Source: Cyclobacteriaceae bacterium
Lineage (GTDB): Bacteria; Bacteroidota; Bacteroidia; Cytophagales; Cyclobacteriaceae
Length of the DNA stretch: 64,000 bases
Assembly (NCBI GenBank): GCA_016786585.1
Contig: JAEUUI010000006.1
Span: 124,001 to 188,000, forward strand
Direction of reading: 5' to 3'
The position numbers and the translations under genes are program-made. Under the pieces are notes generated by a model. The model had not been told where the DNA came from and ran no database searches. It saw only the letters and a list, made by a program, of their open reading frames with translations. Positions within the stretch are counted from its first letter, which is position 1; each line of letters begins with the position of its first letter. This document shows positions 43,211-51,735 of the stretch, in pieces.

Positions 43211-44545
43211 ATGAAAAACTATTCACTTCCACCCGGATATAACTTTCTTCAATCGTTGATGAGGACTTATAAGCAGGTGAAGAATCCGATTGGTACGATG
43301 GAGGAAAGTATGAAAATCTACGAGGGTACGTACGCAGTGGATTTGGGTGCCAGGCGATTGATTGCCACTCAAGACCCTGGTTTTATCGATTATGTGCTGC
43401 GATCCAATCACAAAAACTATCATAAATCACCCATTCAGACAGAAGAGCTGGGAAGATTTTTAGGAAAAGGGCTGCTTACGGTAAATGGTGATTACTGGCT
43501 TAAACAAAGAAGACTGATTCAGCCTGGGTTTCACCTCGATAAGATTCACGCGCTATACGCCATCATTAAGCAAACGGTTGATAATTTTCTGCGCACGATG
43601 CCGGAAGGAAAGGTTGATGTATATCCATACATGCACAAACTCGCGTTTGAAATTGTGATCAACTCGTTGTTCAACATTGAGGTGCCTCAAACCACACGCG
43701 ATCAGCTCAGCGATTTTATTAACGAGGTTCAGGAATTTGTTATCAAAGATTTACGCCAGCCATACAAGAGCTGGTGGTTTAAGCTGTCAGGGGAGGTCGA
43801 ACGAAATCTTCAACGTTCACGAACTGCGCGTAGAATCATTCGCGAGATGATCAACACGCGCAAACAAAGCGGCCGGAAGTTTAATGATCTTCTCGACATG
43901 TTACTGGATGCCCGGTATGAAGATACCGGTGAACCGATGCACGAAGACCAGGTGATTGACGAGATTCTGATTGTACTGATTGCGGGTCATGAAACAACAG
44001 CCAATGCACTTGCGTGGACGCTGTACTTAGTGGCGAATCATAAACCAGAACTTGAGAAGCTGAAATCGTCTACCAAAAATTTGTCTTTAACCGAGATTAC
44101 AACAAACGAACAATTGGCTAATGTGATTAAAGGGAGCATGCGCTTATATCCGCCCGCATGGATCAGCGATCGTATGGCATTGTCGGATGATGCGTATGGC
44201 CCGTTTACGTATCCAAAAGGCATTGTGATCATCTTGTTTTATTACGGATTGCACCGGGATGAAAAATATTGGCCGAATCCGGATTCATTTATTCCAGACC
44301 GCTTCAGCAAGGAGAATGAAGATAAACGCAAGCCAAAAGCGTTTTATCCGTTTGGCGGAGGGCCAAGGCTTTGTATCGGCAATAATTTTGCGATGGCGGA
44401 AATGGCAATTTTCTTGCAGACCATGATTCACGCATTTGAAATTAATCCAACCGATGTTCATCCGAAAGCGAATCCACTCGTGACACTGCGCCCGAATCGT
44501 GTTTTGCTGGACATAAAAAAGTCCCGCAACAGCGGGACTAATTAA
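43211..44545 (+). CDS. cytochrome P450
   Basis: A heme monooxygenase of 444 residues from the ATG at 43211; the longer frame overlaps the divergent kinase gene and has no homology. The I-helix motif AGHETTAN binds oxygen, ExxR lies around the K helix, and FGGGPRLCIGN carries the heme thiolate Cys388. This class (CYP102-domain-like) usually hydroxylates fatty acids. No redox partner is encoded nearby. Its last codons contain a hairpin that acts as a terminator for the antisense lipoprotein gene. Confidence 0.95.
   Translation: MKNYSLPPGYNFLQSLMRTYKQVKNPIGTMEESMKIYEGTYAVDLGARRLIATQDPGFIDYVLRSNHKNYHKSPIQTEELGRFLGKGLLTVNGDYWLKQRRLIQPGFHLDKIHALYAIIKQTVDNFLRTMPEGKVDVYPYMHKLAFEIVINSLFNIEVPQTTRDQLSDFINEVQEFVIKDLRQPYKSWWFKLSGEVERNLQRSRTARRIIREMINTRKQSGRKFNDLLDMLLDARYEDTGEPMHEDQVIDEILIVLIAGHETTANALAWTLYLVANHKPELEKLKSSTKNLSLTEITTNEQLANVIKGSMRLYPPAWISDRMALSDDAYGPFTYPKGIVIILFYYGLHRDEKYWPNPDSFIPDRFSKENEDKRKPKAFYPFGGGPRLCIGNNFAMAEMAIFLQTMIHAFEINPTDVHPKANPLVTLRPNRVLLDIKKSRNSGTN
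44515..44538 (-). terminator. intrinsic terminator inside the P450 3' end
   Basis: GTCCCGC, loop, GCGGGAC form a stem that on the minus strand is followed by TTTTTT. It terminates the lipoprotein gene ending at 44567, yet overlaps the last codons of the P450 gene on the plus strand. Confidence 0.8.
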
Positions 44546-44566
44546 TGAGATCTCTTTTAAGGATGT

Positions 44567-45127
44567 TTAGTTGCCGGCTTCGTCGGCTGCATCTGCTTTC
44601 TTAATCTCTTCGTCTACAATCTTTTCAATCACCGCACGCTGGCGTTCATCGATTGTCTGATCCACCTTTGCCTGCTTCTTCATAAAGCGAAGCATGGCGT
44701 TCTTTTTTATTTCGTACGCAATAAATACGGTGTATTCTTTCTTCTCTTCATTGTAGTATTTCTCTTCACCCATTTTTCGCAAATCGGAGATGTTTGTGTT
44801 CATGATCTGGCGAACGAGACTTTGAAATTTATCGGCAACGTCAGCTGCCTGCGCGTTTTCCGTTTGCCCGAGATATTGATCGGCAACTTGCTTCATAGTG
44901 GTATTTACCTGGCCGGCAAGCTGTGCTTTCGCATCAATGTCTGCCTTGCTGCGCGCAATGTTGTCTTGCGAGCTTGAGCCTTTTCCGGTACCGCGCCAGA
45001 AGCGGTTATTCGATTCATATGCATTTCCCTGGAATGGTTCGCGCACCTTTTTGCCCAGCACACCCGATGAGCAGGCAAACGCAGTAATAGCTACCAGAAT
45101 AAAACAAACTCTAACGATGGATTTCAT
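44567..45127 (-). CDS. LPP20-like lipoprotein
   Basis: A 186-residue predicted lipoprotein with lipobox TAFAC. The middle (NIARSKADIDAKAQLAGQVN) matches LPP20/FlgP-type domains in which an alanine-rich helix precedes a conserved strand; EEKYYNEEKKEYTVFIAYEI closes the fold. C-terminal residues are charged and helical. It probably sits at the outer membrane. It stands alone with its own terminator. Confidence 0.75.
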   Translation of the reverse strand: MKSIVRVCFILVAITAFACSSGVLGKKVREPFQGNAYESNNRFWRGTGKGSSSQDNIARSKADIDAKAQLAGQVNTTMKQVADQYLGQTENAQAADVADKFQSLVRQIMNTNISDLRKMGEEKYYNEEKKEYTVFIAYEIKKNAMLRFMKKQAKVDQTIDERQRAVIEKIVDEEIKKADAADEAGN

Positions 45128-45173
45128 GATTTTGGAGGTTAACGGATTCTAAAATACGAAAAATTATGCCAGA

Positions 45174-45884
45174 CTATCGGCCGGTATAAATGATCAGTTG
45201 CCAGCGAAACGCCCACTTCCACGACAAAGAATAATTGGTAATACCCGCTGCCGATAAGATCTCCTTCAGTTCATTGCGCGAGAAACCCCGGTGCACGGAA
45301 ACGGGCGCATCATTTTTTACCATGTCGGACTTTGAGAAAAGTCGTGTCAATAACCTAATTGAATAATATGCGAGAGGATGCCTGTGCAAATCGTTTACTA
45401 CGATTCCGCAGGAGGTAACTTGTTTTAGATGAGTGAAAAGTCCAACGAGCTCCTCGCGTGTAAAGTGGTGAAAGAATAGCGTGGCGAAAACGAGATCAAA
45501 ATTCTCCTTTTTGAATTCCTCCGAGAAGATGTTAAGCGCTTTGTAATGAATTGAGCTATCAGCTTTTGTATGATTCTCTGCGTAGTCGATGATATTCGGA
45601 TTGGCATCGATCCCGAGCAAATCACCTGCGATGTTCTTTTTTTTGAGACGTTGGCTGATGAGCATGAGCATATCACCCCCACCGCAACCAAGATCGGCAA
45701 TTTTCAACGTTGACGTAGAAGATCTGGAAAGCACTGTATTCAATCCGTTCAGCGTAATGGCGTTTCCTCCCAGCCACTTATTAATGAATTCAAGCTCACG
45801 CAATGTTTGGGGAATGACTGGCCCTGAACAATTCAGGTCGTCCATAATTTCAACTGCCTCAGATCGTTTCGATAAATCAGGCAT
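45174..45884 (-). CDS. SAM methyltransferase of the type III PKS cluster
   Basis: From the ATG at 45882-45884 it is 236 residues, and its start overlaps the stop of the upstream polyketide synthase by 8 bp. SAM motif I is IADLGCGGGDMLML (62-75). VFATLFFHHF follows, and NDLHRHPLAYYSI is a post-motif region seen in UbiE/Coq5-like and O-methyltransferase-like enzymes. In Streptomyces the analogous enzyme SrsB methylates an alkylresorcinol made by a type III PKS. The same role is inferred here. Confidence 0.85.
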   Translation of the reverse strand: MPDLSKRSEAVEIMDDLNCSGPVIPQTLRELEFINKWLGGNAITLNGLNTVLSRSSTSTLKIADLGCGGGDMLMLISQRLKKKNIAGDLLGIDANPNIIDYAENHTKADSSIHYKALNIFSEEFKKENFDLVFATLFFHHFTREELVGLFTHLKQVTSCGIVVNDLHRHPLAYYSIRLLTRLFSKSDMVKNDAPVSVHRGFSRNELKEILSAAGITNYSLSWKWAFRWQLIIYTGR

Positions 45885-46980
45885 ACTGAATCGTGAAGAG
45901 AATGCTCTCGAGTGTAAGTCCCGGGCCAAAAGCAAAGCTTAGCACATCTTCGCCATTGTTCTTTGAAGTTAGCCCTGATAGCAAGTGATGTAAGACAAAC
46001 AACACCGTTGGTGATGACATGTTGCCATACTGATTCAACACGGTGTACGCGTGCTGATTATCGTCTTTCGAGATGCCAAGTTTGTTCTCAATAGCTTCGA
46101 GGATTTTCTTTCCACCCGGATGTATCGCAAAGTGTTTAATGGCATTGAAGTTCTTTTTAATCTTCAACAACATCTCATCCGTGAGTTTTTTAATTCCGCT
46201 CTGAATGATGTCCGGCACGTAGGATGTCAGTTTCATCTCGAAGCCTGCATTGCCGACCCGCCACGCCATTTGTGGCTCCTTGGTAAACGACAGTGCGTTA
46301 TGAAAAGCTGCCGGCACCAGGTTAATTCCCTGAGCGGGGTTTGTCTGCATAATCAATGCGCTGGCACCATCGGCAAATAAGGCATTCGCCAGCATGTTGT
46401 CTTCTGTAGCCTGCTTCTGGAAATGAATGCTGCAGAGTTCGACACACACAACCAGAACCACTGCTTCCGGATCAGCCTTGCAAAAAGCATCGCCAGCTTT
46501 AATGCCGTTGAATGCAGCATAACAGCCCATAAAATTTATACTCAGGCGCTGCACATCATGTCGCAAACCAAGATGCTGGACAAGCTCAATATCAAGCCCC
46601 GGGGCATACATGCCGGTACAGCTCACAACAATTAAATGTGTAACACTTTTCAGATTGAATCCTGCAAGTTTTCCAACACAATCCTTTATGGCTGCGGTGC
46701 TTAGTTTTACCGCATGTTGCTGATATAAGGCTAATCGTTTTTCGGTAGATGGAAATGGTTCAAAGTCAGAAGTGTTAGGATAGAATGTGAAGTCTTTCTC
46801 TTTGCCATAATCGTCCAATACGGAATATCGTTGTGAAATTCCGCTTGAGCGAAAGATGGCCTGGAGCTTCCGGCTGTTTTCATAATCAAGCTGCATGGCG
46901 TTAACCATGAACTTGCCAATCTCCGATTGAGCAAAACGATTGTCGGGAACAGCTATTCCAATAGAGGTTATGTAGCTCAT
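45877..46980 (-). CDS. type III polyketide synthase (chalcone/stilbene synthase family)
   Basis: Type III PKSs extend an acyl-CoA with malonyl-CoA and cyclise it to phenols or pyrones. From the ATG at 46978-46980 it is 367 residues with the catalytic triad Cys153 (INFMGCYAAF), His287 (HFAIHPGG) and Asn320 (NQYGNMSSP). The C-terminal GPG loop FAFGPGLTLE is intact. A residue-level product prediction is not possible. It leads the leftward pair with the methyltransferase and is divergent from the UbiA gene, whose ATG is 52 bp away. Confidence 0.93.
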   Translation of the reverse strand: MSYITSIGIAVPDNRFAQSEIGKFMVNAMQLDYENSRKLQAIFRSSGISQRYSVLDDYGKEKDFTFYPNTSDFEPFPSTEKRLALYQQHAVKLSTAAIKDCVGKLAGFNLKSVTHLIVVSCTGMYAPGLDIELVQHLGLRHDVQRLSINFMGCYAAFNGIKAGDAFCKADPEAVVLVVCVELCSIHFQKQATEDNMLANALFADGASALIMQTNPAQGINLVPAAFHNALSFTKEPQMAWRVGNAGFEMKLTSYVPDIIQSGIKKLTDEMLLKIKKNFNAIKHFAIHPGGKKILEAIENKLGISKDDNQHAYTVLNQYGNMSSPTVLFVLHHLLSGLTSKNNGEDVLSFAFGPGLTLESILFTIQYA

Positions 46981-47032
46981 CAAGTTCAAGTATAACTCAA
47001 AATATCTTAATTTAGATCAGTTTTATTGCAGC

Positions 47033-47935
47033 ATGCTATCACGCTCCGCCTGGCTCCACCTCCGTATACCGTTTTCATATTTTCTGCTGCCCGTATTTCT
47101 GTTTGCGGTTGCAATCTCTCCGAATCTTAACGAGCCTCGATTATTCTGGGTATTTGCCATCCTCCATCTATTTCTGTACCCGGCCAGTAACGGATATAAT
47201 AGTTATTTCGATAAAGATGAAAAAAGCATCGGAGGCCTTAAAAATCCACCTAAAGTTGATAAGGGTCTGTACTATTTGTCGCTGCTTTTCGATTTGATAG
47301 CACTTCTGCTGGGGTATTTTCTCATCAACCCAATGTTTGCGCTGATGCTTTTTGTTTACGGCCTGGTGTCGAAAGCATACAGCCATCCGGTGATCCGGTT
47401 AAAAAAAATGCCGATAACCGGATGGATCGCTGCCGGAGTATTTCAGGGCGCATTTACATTTCTGATGTGTTACGTGGGGATAAACAATCTCCCGCTTAGC
47501 GCATGCCTGCACATTCATATACTTCTGCCGGCCTTGTTAACCACCATTATGTTATGGGCTAACTACCCGATGACGCAGGTGTATCAGCATGAAGAAGATA
47601 CCAAACGAGGTGATAAGACGCTGAGTGTAATGCTTGGAATCCGCGGAACATTTTATTTTACAGCAACTGTATTTGGTGTGGCAGCCGCGTTATTCGCGTA
47701 TTATTTTCTTGAATTCTACCAGATTAAGTATGTGGTTGCTTTCTTTTTAGCGTTGGCGCCTGTGCTTGGATACTTTTTGTTTTGGTTTGTGAAGGTGTTA
47801 AACGATGAGTCGTTTGCAAATCACTCGTATACCATGCGACTTAATTTTATTTCAGCCACCTGCCTGAACATATTCTTTATCTATTTTTTCCTCGACAGCA
47901 CGCATGTGGTTCAGGTTTTCTTTCCGAACATTTAA
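47033..47935 (+). CDS. UbiA-family prenyltransferase
   Basis: An integral membrane enzyme of about eight helices that joins an isoprenoid diphosphate to an aromatic acceptor. The first Asp motif is NGYNSYFDKDEKS (53-65), with Asn56 and Asp60; the second is YQHEEDTKRGDKT (184-196), with Asp189 and Asp194. Both are intact. Adjacent type III PKS, methyltransferase and FAD oxidoreductase genes indicate a phenolic acceptor. It is convergent with the FAD gene, with only two bases between the stops. Confidence 0.9.
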   Translation: MLSRSAWLHLRIPFSYFLLPVFLFAVAISPNLNEPRLFWVFAILHLFLYPASNGYNSYFDKDEKSIGGLKNPPKVDKGLYYLSLLFDLIALLLGYFLINPMFALMLFVYGLVSKAYSHPVIRLKKMPITGWIAAGVFQGAFTFLMCYVGINNLPLSACLHIHILLPALLTTIMLWANYPMTQVYQHEEDTKRGDKTLSVMLGIRGTFYFTATVFGVAAALFAYYFLEFYQIKYVVAFFLALAPVLGYFLFWFVKVLNDESFANHSYTMRLNFISATCLNIFFIYFFLDSTHVVQVFFPNI

Positions 47936-47937
47936 CA

Positions 47938-49050
47938 CTAAAAAGGCTTGCCATGCGTAAGTTTGATCAGTGAGTTGGTAACAAGCTTTGAGTGCACCGC
48001 AAGATTAACGGCTATGTTCGAGCCCCACTCTGTTCCAAAAAGTTTATTTTGAATTTGCCTGCCAATCCAAAGACGTTTTGAAAAGGCCTTCCTCCAGGCA
48101 GCAGTATATAACTTCTCCCTTTCCGGTTGAGATAAACCTCTGTTCTCAATAAGAATGTCCGTCAGAATTTTCGCAGAGTGAATAGCCATTGCCATCCCGT
48201 TTCCGCAAAGCGGAGTGATCATTCCTGCAGCATCACCAACCATCAGAACATGATTCCAAACGGGTTCTTTTGTTTCGAATGAAATCTCATTGATTACCTC
48301 AGGTTTTTCGAACAGAAAATCAGCCTGACTGAAAAGCTTATTCAGATGTGGGTTTTCCGATAAAATATTCTTTTCAAGCGCTTCAATGCTCCCAGACTTT
48401 TTGAGCTGATCGCGATGCGTTAAATAGCATATATTGGTTTTGCCCGCCTCGACATTGCTTACTCCGCAATATCCGCCGCGAAAGTTATGCAAGGCGATGA
48501 GATTATCAGGGTGATCTGTTTTTGCATGATACTTAACCCCCACATAGGGCGATCGTTCTTTAATGAACTTCCGCGAAAGCTGTACATCAAGTTTTGATCG
48601 TTTTCCAAAAGCTCCAATGACCACGTCAGCTTGTAACTCCTCAATTGTGGTACGCACAATGAATTGTTTATCGTAACGGATGGACTCAATCTCCGTGGCA
48701 ACACGCACATCAACGCCTTCGCGGATTGCGATTTCAACCAGGTGCTGATCGAAGATGTACCGGCTAACGCCAAATCCGCCCAGGTCAAGTTCGTTAACTG
48801 AACTTTTTCCACTTACCGAACTAAGCTGAAGTGTTTTTATTTGTGGTGGGTGAAACGATTCAGGATACAATCCTTCGCGCTTCAGGAATTCACGGGTTTC
48901 ATTCGAGATGTACTCTCCGCAAACGCGGTGAAACGGATAGGTTTTCCTTTCAACAAGAACACACGAAAATCCTGCACGGTTAAGCCTGATGGCGGCAATT
49001 AGCCCGGCAAGCCCACCCCCGGCAATAATAATTCTGGTTCCGGAAATCAT
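47938..49050 (-). CDS. FAD-dependent oxidoreductase/hydroxylase of the PKS cluster
   Basis: A 370-residue flavoprotein with Rossmann motif GGGLAG (11-16), a long motif RVCGEYIS near 44-51 and the second FAD motif GDAAGMITPLCGNGM. It resembles geranylgeranyl-reductase-like and aromatic hydroxylase enzymes. The first could saturate a prenyl tail and the second could hydroxylate the ring to a quinol, as SrsC does in Streptomyces. The sequence alone does not decide. It is transcribed toward UbiA and is preceded by 39 bp separating it from the protease gene. Confidence 0.88.
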   Translation of the reverse strand: MISGTRIIIAGGGLAGLIAAIRLNRAGFSCVLVERKTYPFHRVCGEYISNETREFLKREGLYPESFHPPQIKTLQLSSVSGKSSVNELDLGGFGVSRYIFDQHLVEIAIREGVDVRVATEIESIRYDKQFIVRTTIEELQADVVIGAFGKRSKLDVQLSRKFIKERSPYVGVKYHAKTDHPDNLIALHNFRGGYCGVSNVEAGKTNICYLTHRDQLKKSGSIEALEKNILSENPHLNKLFSQADFLFEKPEVINEISFETKEPVWNHVLMVGDAAGMITPLCGNGMAMAIHSAKILTDILIENRGLSQPEREKLYTAAWRKAFSKRLWIGRQIQNKLFGTEWGSNIAVNLAVHSKLVTNSLIKLTHGKPF

Positions 49051-49089
49051 TCGCGGAAGCTAAAGAAAGTTTATGAAACAATGAGGCTG

Positions 49090-50334
49090 TTAAATCTGAC
49101 TTTGAAGCTTAAGCTCCAGTTTTTGATGCGCTTTGTTGCGTTCGATTTCGAGGCGAACGCGTTTGCCAGGCGCGGAATTGAGCAGCGCATTCAGTTGGTT
49201 GAGTCGCAGATCCTTGGTTGCAATGCCGTTCACAGAAATAATTAAATCACCGCGCAAAACTCCAGCTTGCTGTGCCGGTGAAAGATCACGCACATCTATT
49301 ACTTCGTACACGTCAAGTCTCGCACCCTTTGCTTTCATCTCAAGTCCGCTCAGGTTGAGGAAGAATGGCTTCTTGAAATCGTTATTTTTCTTAAGATAAA
49401 GTTTCCCTTGCGGGAAATTCAATACAACCGTAAACCGGCTTAAGATTTCACCACCTATTGAACCGTTTCGAAACGTGATCGAATGCTTAAGGGTGTCGAG
49501 ATAACTGTTGGAATCCGGGAAGTGCGTTATCACATTCGGCAATTTGAATTTTCCGAATTCGACAGATTGAATCCGTCCGGTTTTACCGGTAATCACACCA
49601 CCCAATGCCCGTCCCAACACCGTGCTCACACGATTTTGCGGAACGATAATTCTTTTGTCGGATGTAGGTTCCAGCAACAAGCTGTGGCTTGCGCCTGTAT
49701 CAACAAGCAGTTTGGCGGTTAGGATATTATCCGGATCAATGCTGATGGGAGTAAGAATGAAAGGCTTTGTATCTTCAATCAGCATCGGCAACTCCTGAAA
49801 CTTTTTTGATGGATGAAATTTACCGGGCGCGAACAATGTCATTACCTTTCTCTTGTAATCAATACGAACAATAAAGCGACTGAAAAGCTCGTATCCTAAA
49901 ATGCCGTGAACATCCGCCCCGAGATAATTTCGTAACTCAAGAAGATCCTGTTCCAGCACAAGCAGTGTGTGGCCTTTGCCTTCAATTCCGAGAGTACCGT
50001 TTAATCCAGGCATTGAAATCGAAACGTTGTTGGTAATGAAAGCGTCAACTAATTTGTTTCCGCCCGGTCCGGCAATGGTATACTTGCGTGTGTATTTTAA
50101 TTCAAGAATGTCGGAGAACATTTTTTGCGTGAGAATCGCGGTGCGAACTCCGGTATCGACAATAAATTTCAACGGCAATGTTCCATTCAGGGTAACCGAT
50201 ACAACAACCAGGTTGTTATGAATCTGAATAGGAATGTCGGCCCGCTTCTGACCGGGAGGTAGTGAGAATCCCAGCGTTTGCGCACAAGCCGCTGAAACTG
50301 AGAACGCTAATAAAGCTGAAAGGAGGAGCCGCAT
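49090..50334 (-). CDS. retropepsin-like aspartyl protease with PDZ domain
   Basis: A 414-residue secreted protein with signal peptide LLLSALLAFSVSAACA. Two half-pepsin-like domains each carry the catalytic triplet, VDTGVRTAIL (Asp60) and VDTGASHSLL (near 211). A PDZ domain is at 340-410 (GVLRGDLIISVNGI). The first triplet has Val in place of Ala, a change tolerated in some relatives. Likely a periplasmic protease; no target is known. It shares no obvious unit with the cluster on its left. Confidence 0.85.
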   Translation of the reverse strand: MRLLLSALLAFSVSAACAQTLGFSLPPGQKRADIPIQIHNNLVVVSVTLNGTLPLKFIVDTGVRTAILTQKMFSDILELKYTRKYTIAGPGGNKLVDAFITNNVSISMPGLNGTLGIEGKGHTLLVLEQDLLELRNYLGADVHGILGYELFSRFIVRIDYKRKVMTLFAPGKFHPSKKFQELPMLIEDTKPFILTPISIDPDNILTAKLLVDTGASHSLLLEPTSDKRIIVPQNRVSTVLGRALGGVITGKTGRIQSVEFGKFKLPNVITHFPDSNSYLDTLKHSITFRNGSIGGEILSRFTVVLNFPQGKLYLKKNNDFKKPFFLNLSGLEMKAKGARLDVYEVIDVRDLSPAQQAGVLRGDLIISVNGIATKDLRLNQLNALLNSAPGKRVRLEIERNKAHQKLELKLQSQI

Positions 50335-50392
50335 AAGACCATAGTCTTACTTCAAGGTAAAACAAATTTTACCGAAAGAAGTATACCCCCGA

Positions 50393-50926
50393 TTACGGTA
50401 TTAAGAGGGATACTATTTCTGCGGGTGATTCGCTCGTTTTTATGGAAGAAAAATTTTCCTCACGCAGAAATCCTTCGTGCACCATGTGCTTCATTTGCTG
50501 GATCAGCGGATCGAAAAACTTGTTTACGTTGAGTAACCCTACAGGCTGGGTAATCAAACCAAGTTGTTTCCATGTGAGTATTTCCGCAACTTCTTCCAGT
50601 GTACCCCATCCTCCGGGAATTGCAAGAAATGCATCCGACAGATCGGCCATTCGTTTTTTGCGTTCGTGCATGCTGGAGACAATTTCAAGGGACGTTAACC
50701 CTGAATGACCAACTTCACGATCCATCAAAAATCTTGGGATTACGCCAATTACCTCTCCGCGATTTTCCAATACCGCGTCTGCCACAATGCCCATAAGGCC
50801 GACATTGCCGCCTCCATACACAAGCGAGTGGTTTAGGTGGGCAATGAGTGCGCCAAGTTCTTTTGCCGTACGGCTGTAAACGGGATTAATTCCGAAAGAA
50901 GATCCGCAGAAAACGCAGATTTTCAT
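50393..50926 (-). CDS. LOG-family cytokinin riboside phosphoribohydrolase-like protein
   Basis: A 177-residue Rossmann-like protein of the lysine decarboxylase-like/LOG family. CVFCGSSFG (4-12), YGGGNVGLMG (37-46), MHERKKRM (86-93) and the catalytic PGGWGTLEE (104-112) are all present. LOG enzymes release free cytokinin bases from nucleotide forms; in bacteria a role as nucleotide 5'-monophosphate hydrolase is also possible. A 40-residue membrane protein gene lies 15 bp upstream on the same strand. Confidence 0.93.
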   Translation of the reverse strand: MKICVFCGSSFGINPVYSRTAKELGALIAHLNHSLVYGGGNVGLMGIVADAVLENRGEVIGVIPRFLMDREVGHSGLTSLEIVSSMHERKKRMADLSDAFLAIPGGWGTLEEVAEILTWKQLGLITQPVGLLNVNKFFDPLIQQMKHMVHEGFLREENFSSIKTSESPAEIVSLLIP

Positions 50927-50941
50927 GTAGGCGATTGCCTG

Positions 50942-51064
50942 TTAGAATTTGTTATCGTGCTTGTTTTTGCTCACCATCTTGTTTGGGAACAGCCATGGCG
51001 AAATGATCGCCAAAACAAATAATGCAATTACCACGTAAAACGGAGTCCAGGATGCATCAAACAT
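50942..51064 (-). CDS. 40-residue single-pass membrane protein
   Basis: A short open frame starts at ATG 51062-51064 and ends at a TAA at 50942. It encodes MFDASWTPFYVVI, a hydrophobic stretch continuing ALFVLAIISPWLF, then a basic tail PNKMVSKNKHDNK. The organisation (short acidic N-terminus, one helix, basic cytoplasmic tail) is that of a real small membrane protein, and it sits 15 bp ahead of the LOG gene on the same strand. The remaining part of the gap to 51184 contains no other feature I can support. Confidence 0.55.
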   Translation of the reverse strand: MFDASWTPFYVVIALFVLAIISPWLFPNKMVSKNKHDNKF

Positions 51065-51183
51065 AACGAGTAGCTTTAGAAAGCCAAAAATAGAACGGAT
51101 TCGGCTACTTTCTATAGAAAACAGGTGAAATTATCGTATGTTTTGCTTTTGGAGAGGTCATAAACCGGGATTATAGACAAGAA

Positions 51184-51735
51184 ATGAAACGCTTTTTGAT
51201 TTTTCTGGCCGTAGGGGTAGCACTTATTGCGGTACTATTGCTGGTTCAGCACATTCAACTTAAGAAGACCAAATCACTCAGTCCGGAAGAAGAAGTTTCC
51301 TATTCCGAAGGAGATCTTGCTATTCATGTTTTATACAATCGGCCGTCAAAACGAGGCCGGAAAATCTTTGGTGAACTCGTTCCCTATGGAAAAGTATGGC
51401 GTACAGGTGCCAACGAAGCCACAACATTTGAAACCAACAAGCCGCTAAAGATTGACGACAAGATTCTGCCTGCAGGCAAATACTCACTTTGGACTATTCC
51501 CGACAGCACTGCATGGACTGTTATTTTTAATTCAGAATATGGTCAGTGGGGAATCAATCATACCGGCGAAGCAAATCGCAATCCGACAAATGATGTATTA
51601 ACCGTTTCCATTCTGGCGGTAAATCAGGAACGCACATTCGAACAATTTACCATCGCATTTGAAAAGATGGATGAAGAGGCAGAAATGGTATTGCTGTGGG
51701 ATAATACAGTTGTTGCAGTTCCGTTCTCGCGCTAA
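51184..51735 (+). CDS. DUF2911-domain protein
   Basis: A 183-residue protein anchored or exported through an N-terminal hydrophobic segment (FLIFLAVGVALIAVLLLV). The DUF2911 signature follows: YNRPSKRGRKIFGELVPYGK, then WRTGANEATTFET and LPAGKYSLWTIP. No enzymatic function is established for the family. It overlaps the convergent PD40 gene by 4 bp. Confidence 0.88.
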   Translation: MKRFLIFLAVGVALIAVLLLVQHIQLKKTKSLSPEEEVSYSEGDLAIHVLYNRPSKRGRKIFGELVPYGKVWRTGANEATTFETNKPLKIDDKILPAGKYSLWTIPDSTAWTVIFNSEYGQWGINHTGEANRNPTNDVLTVSILAVNQERTFEQFTIAFEKMDEEAEMVLLWDNTVVAVPFSR

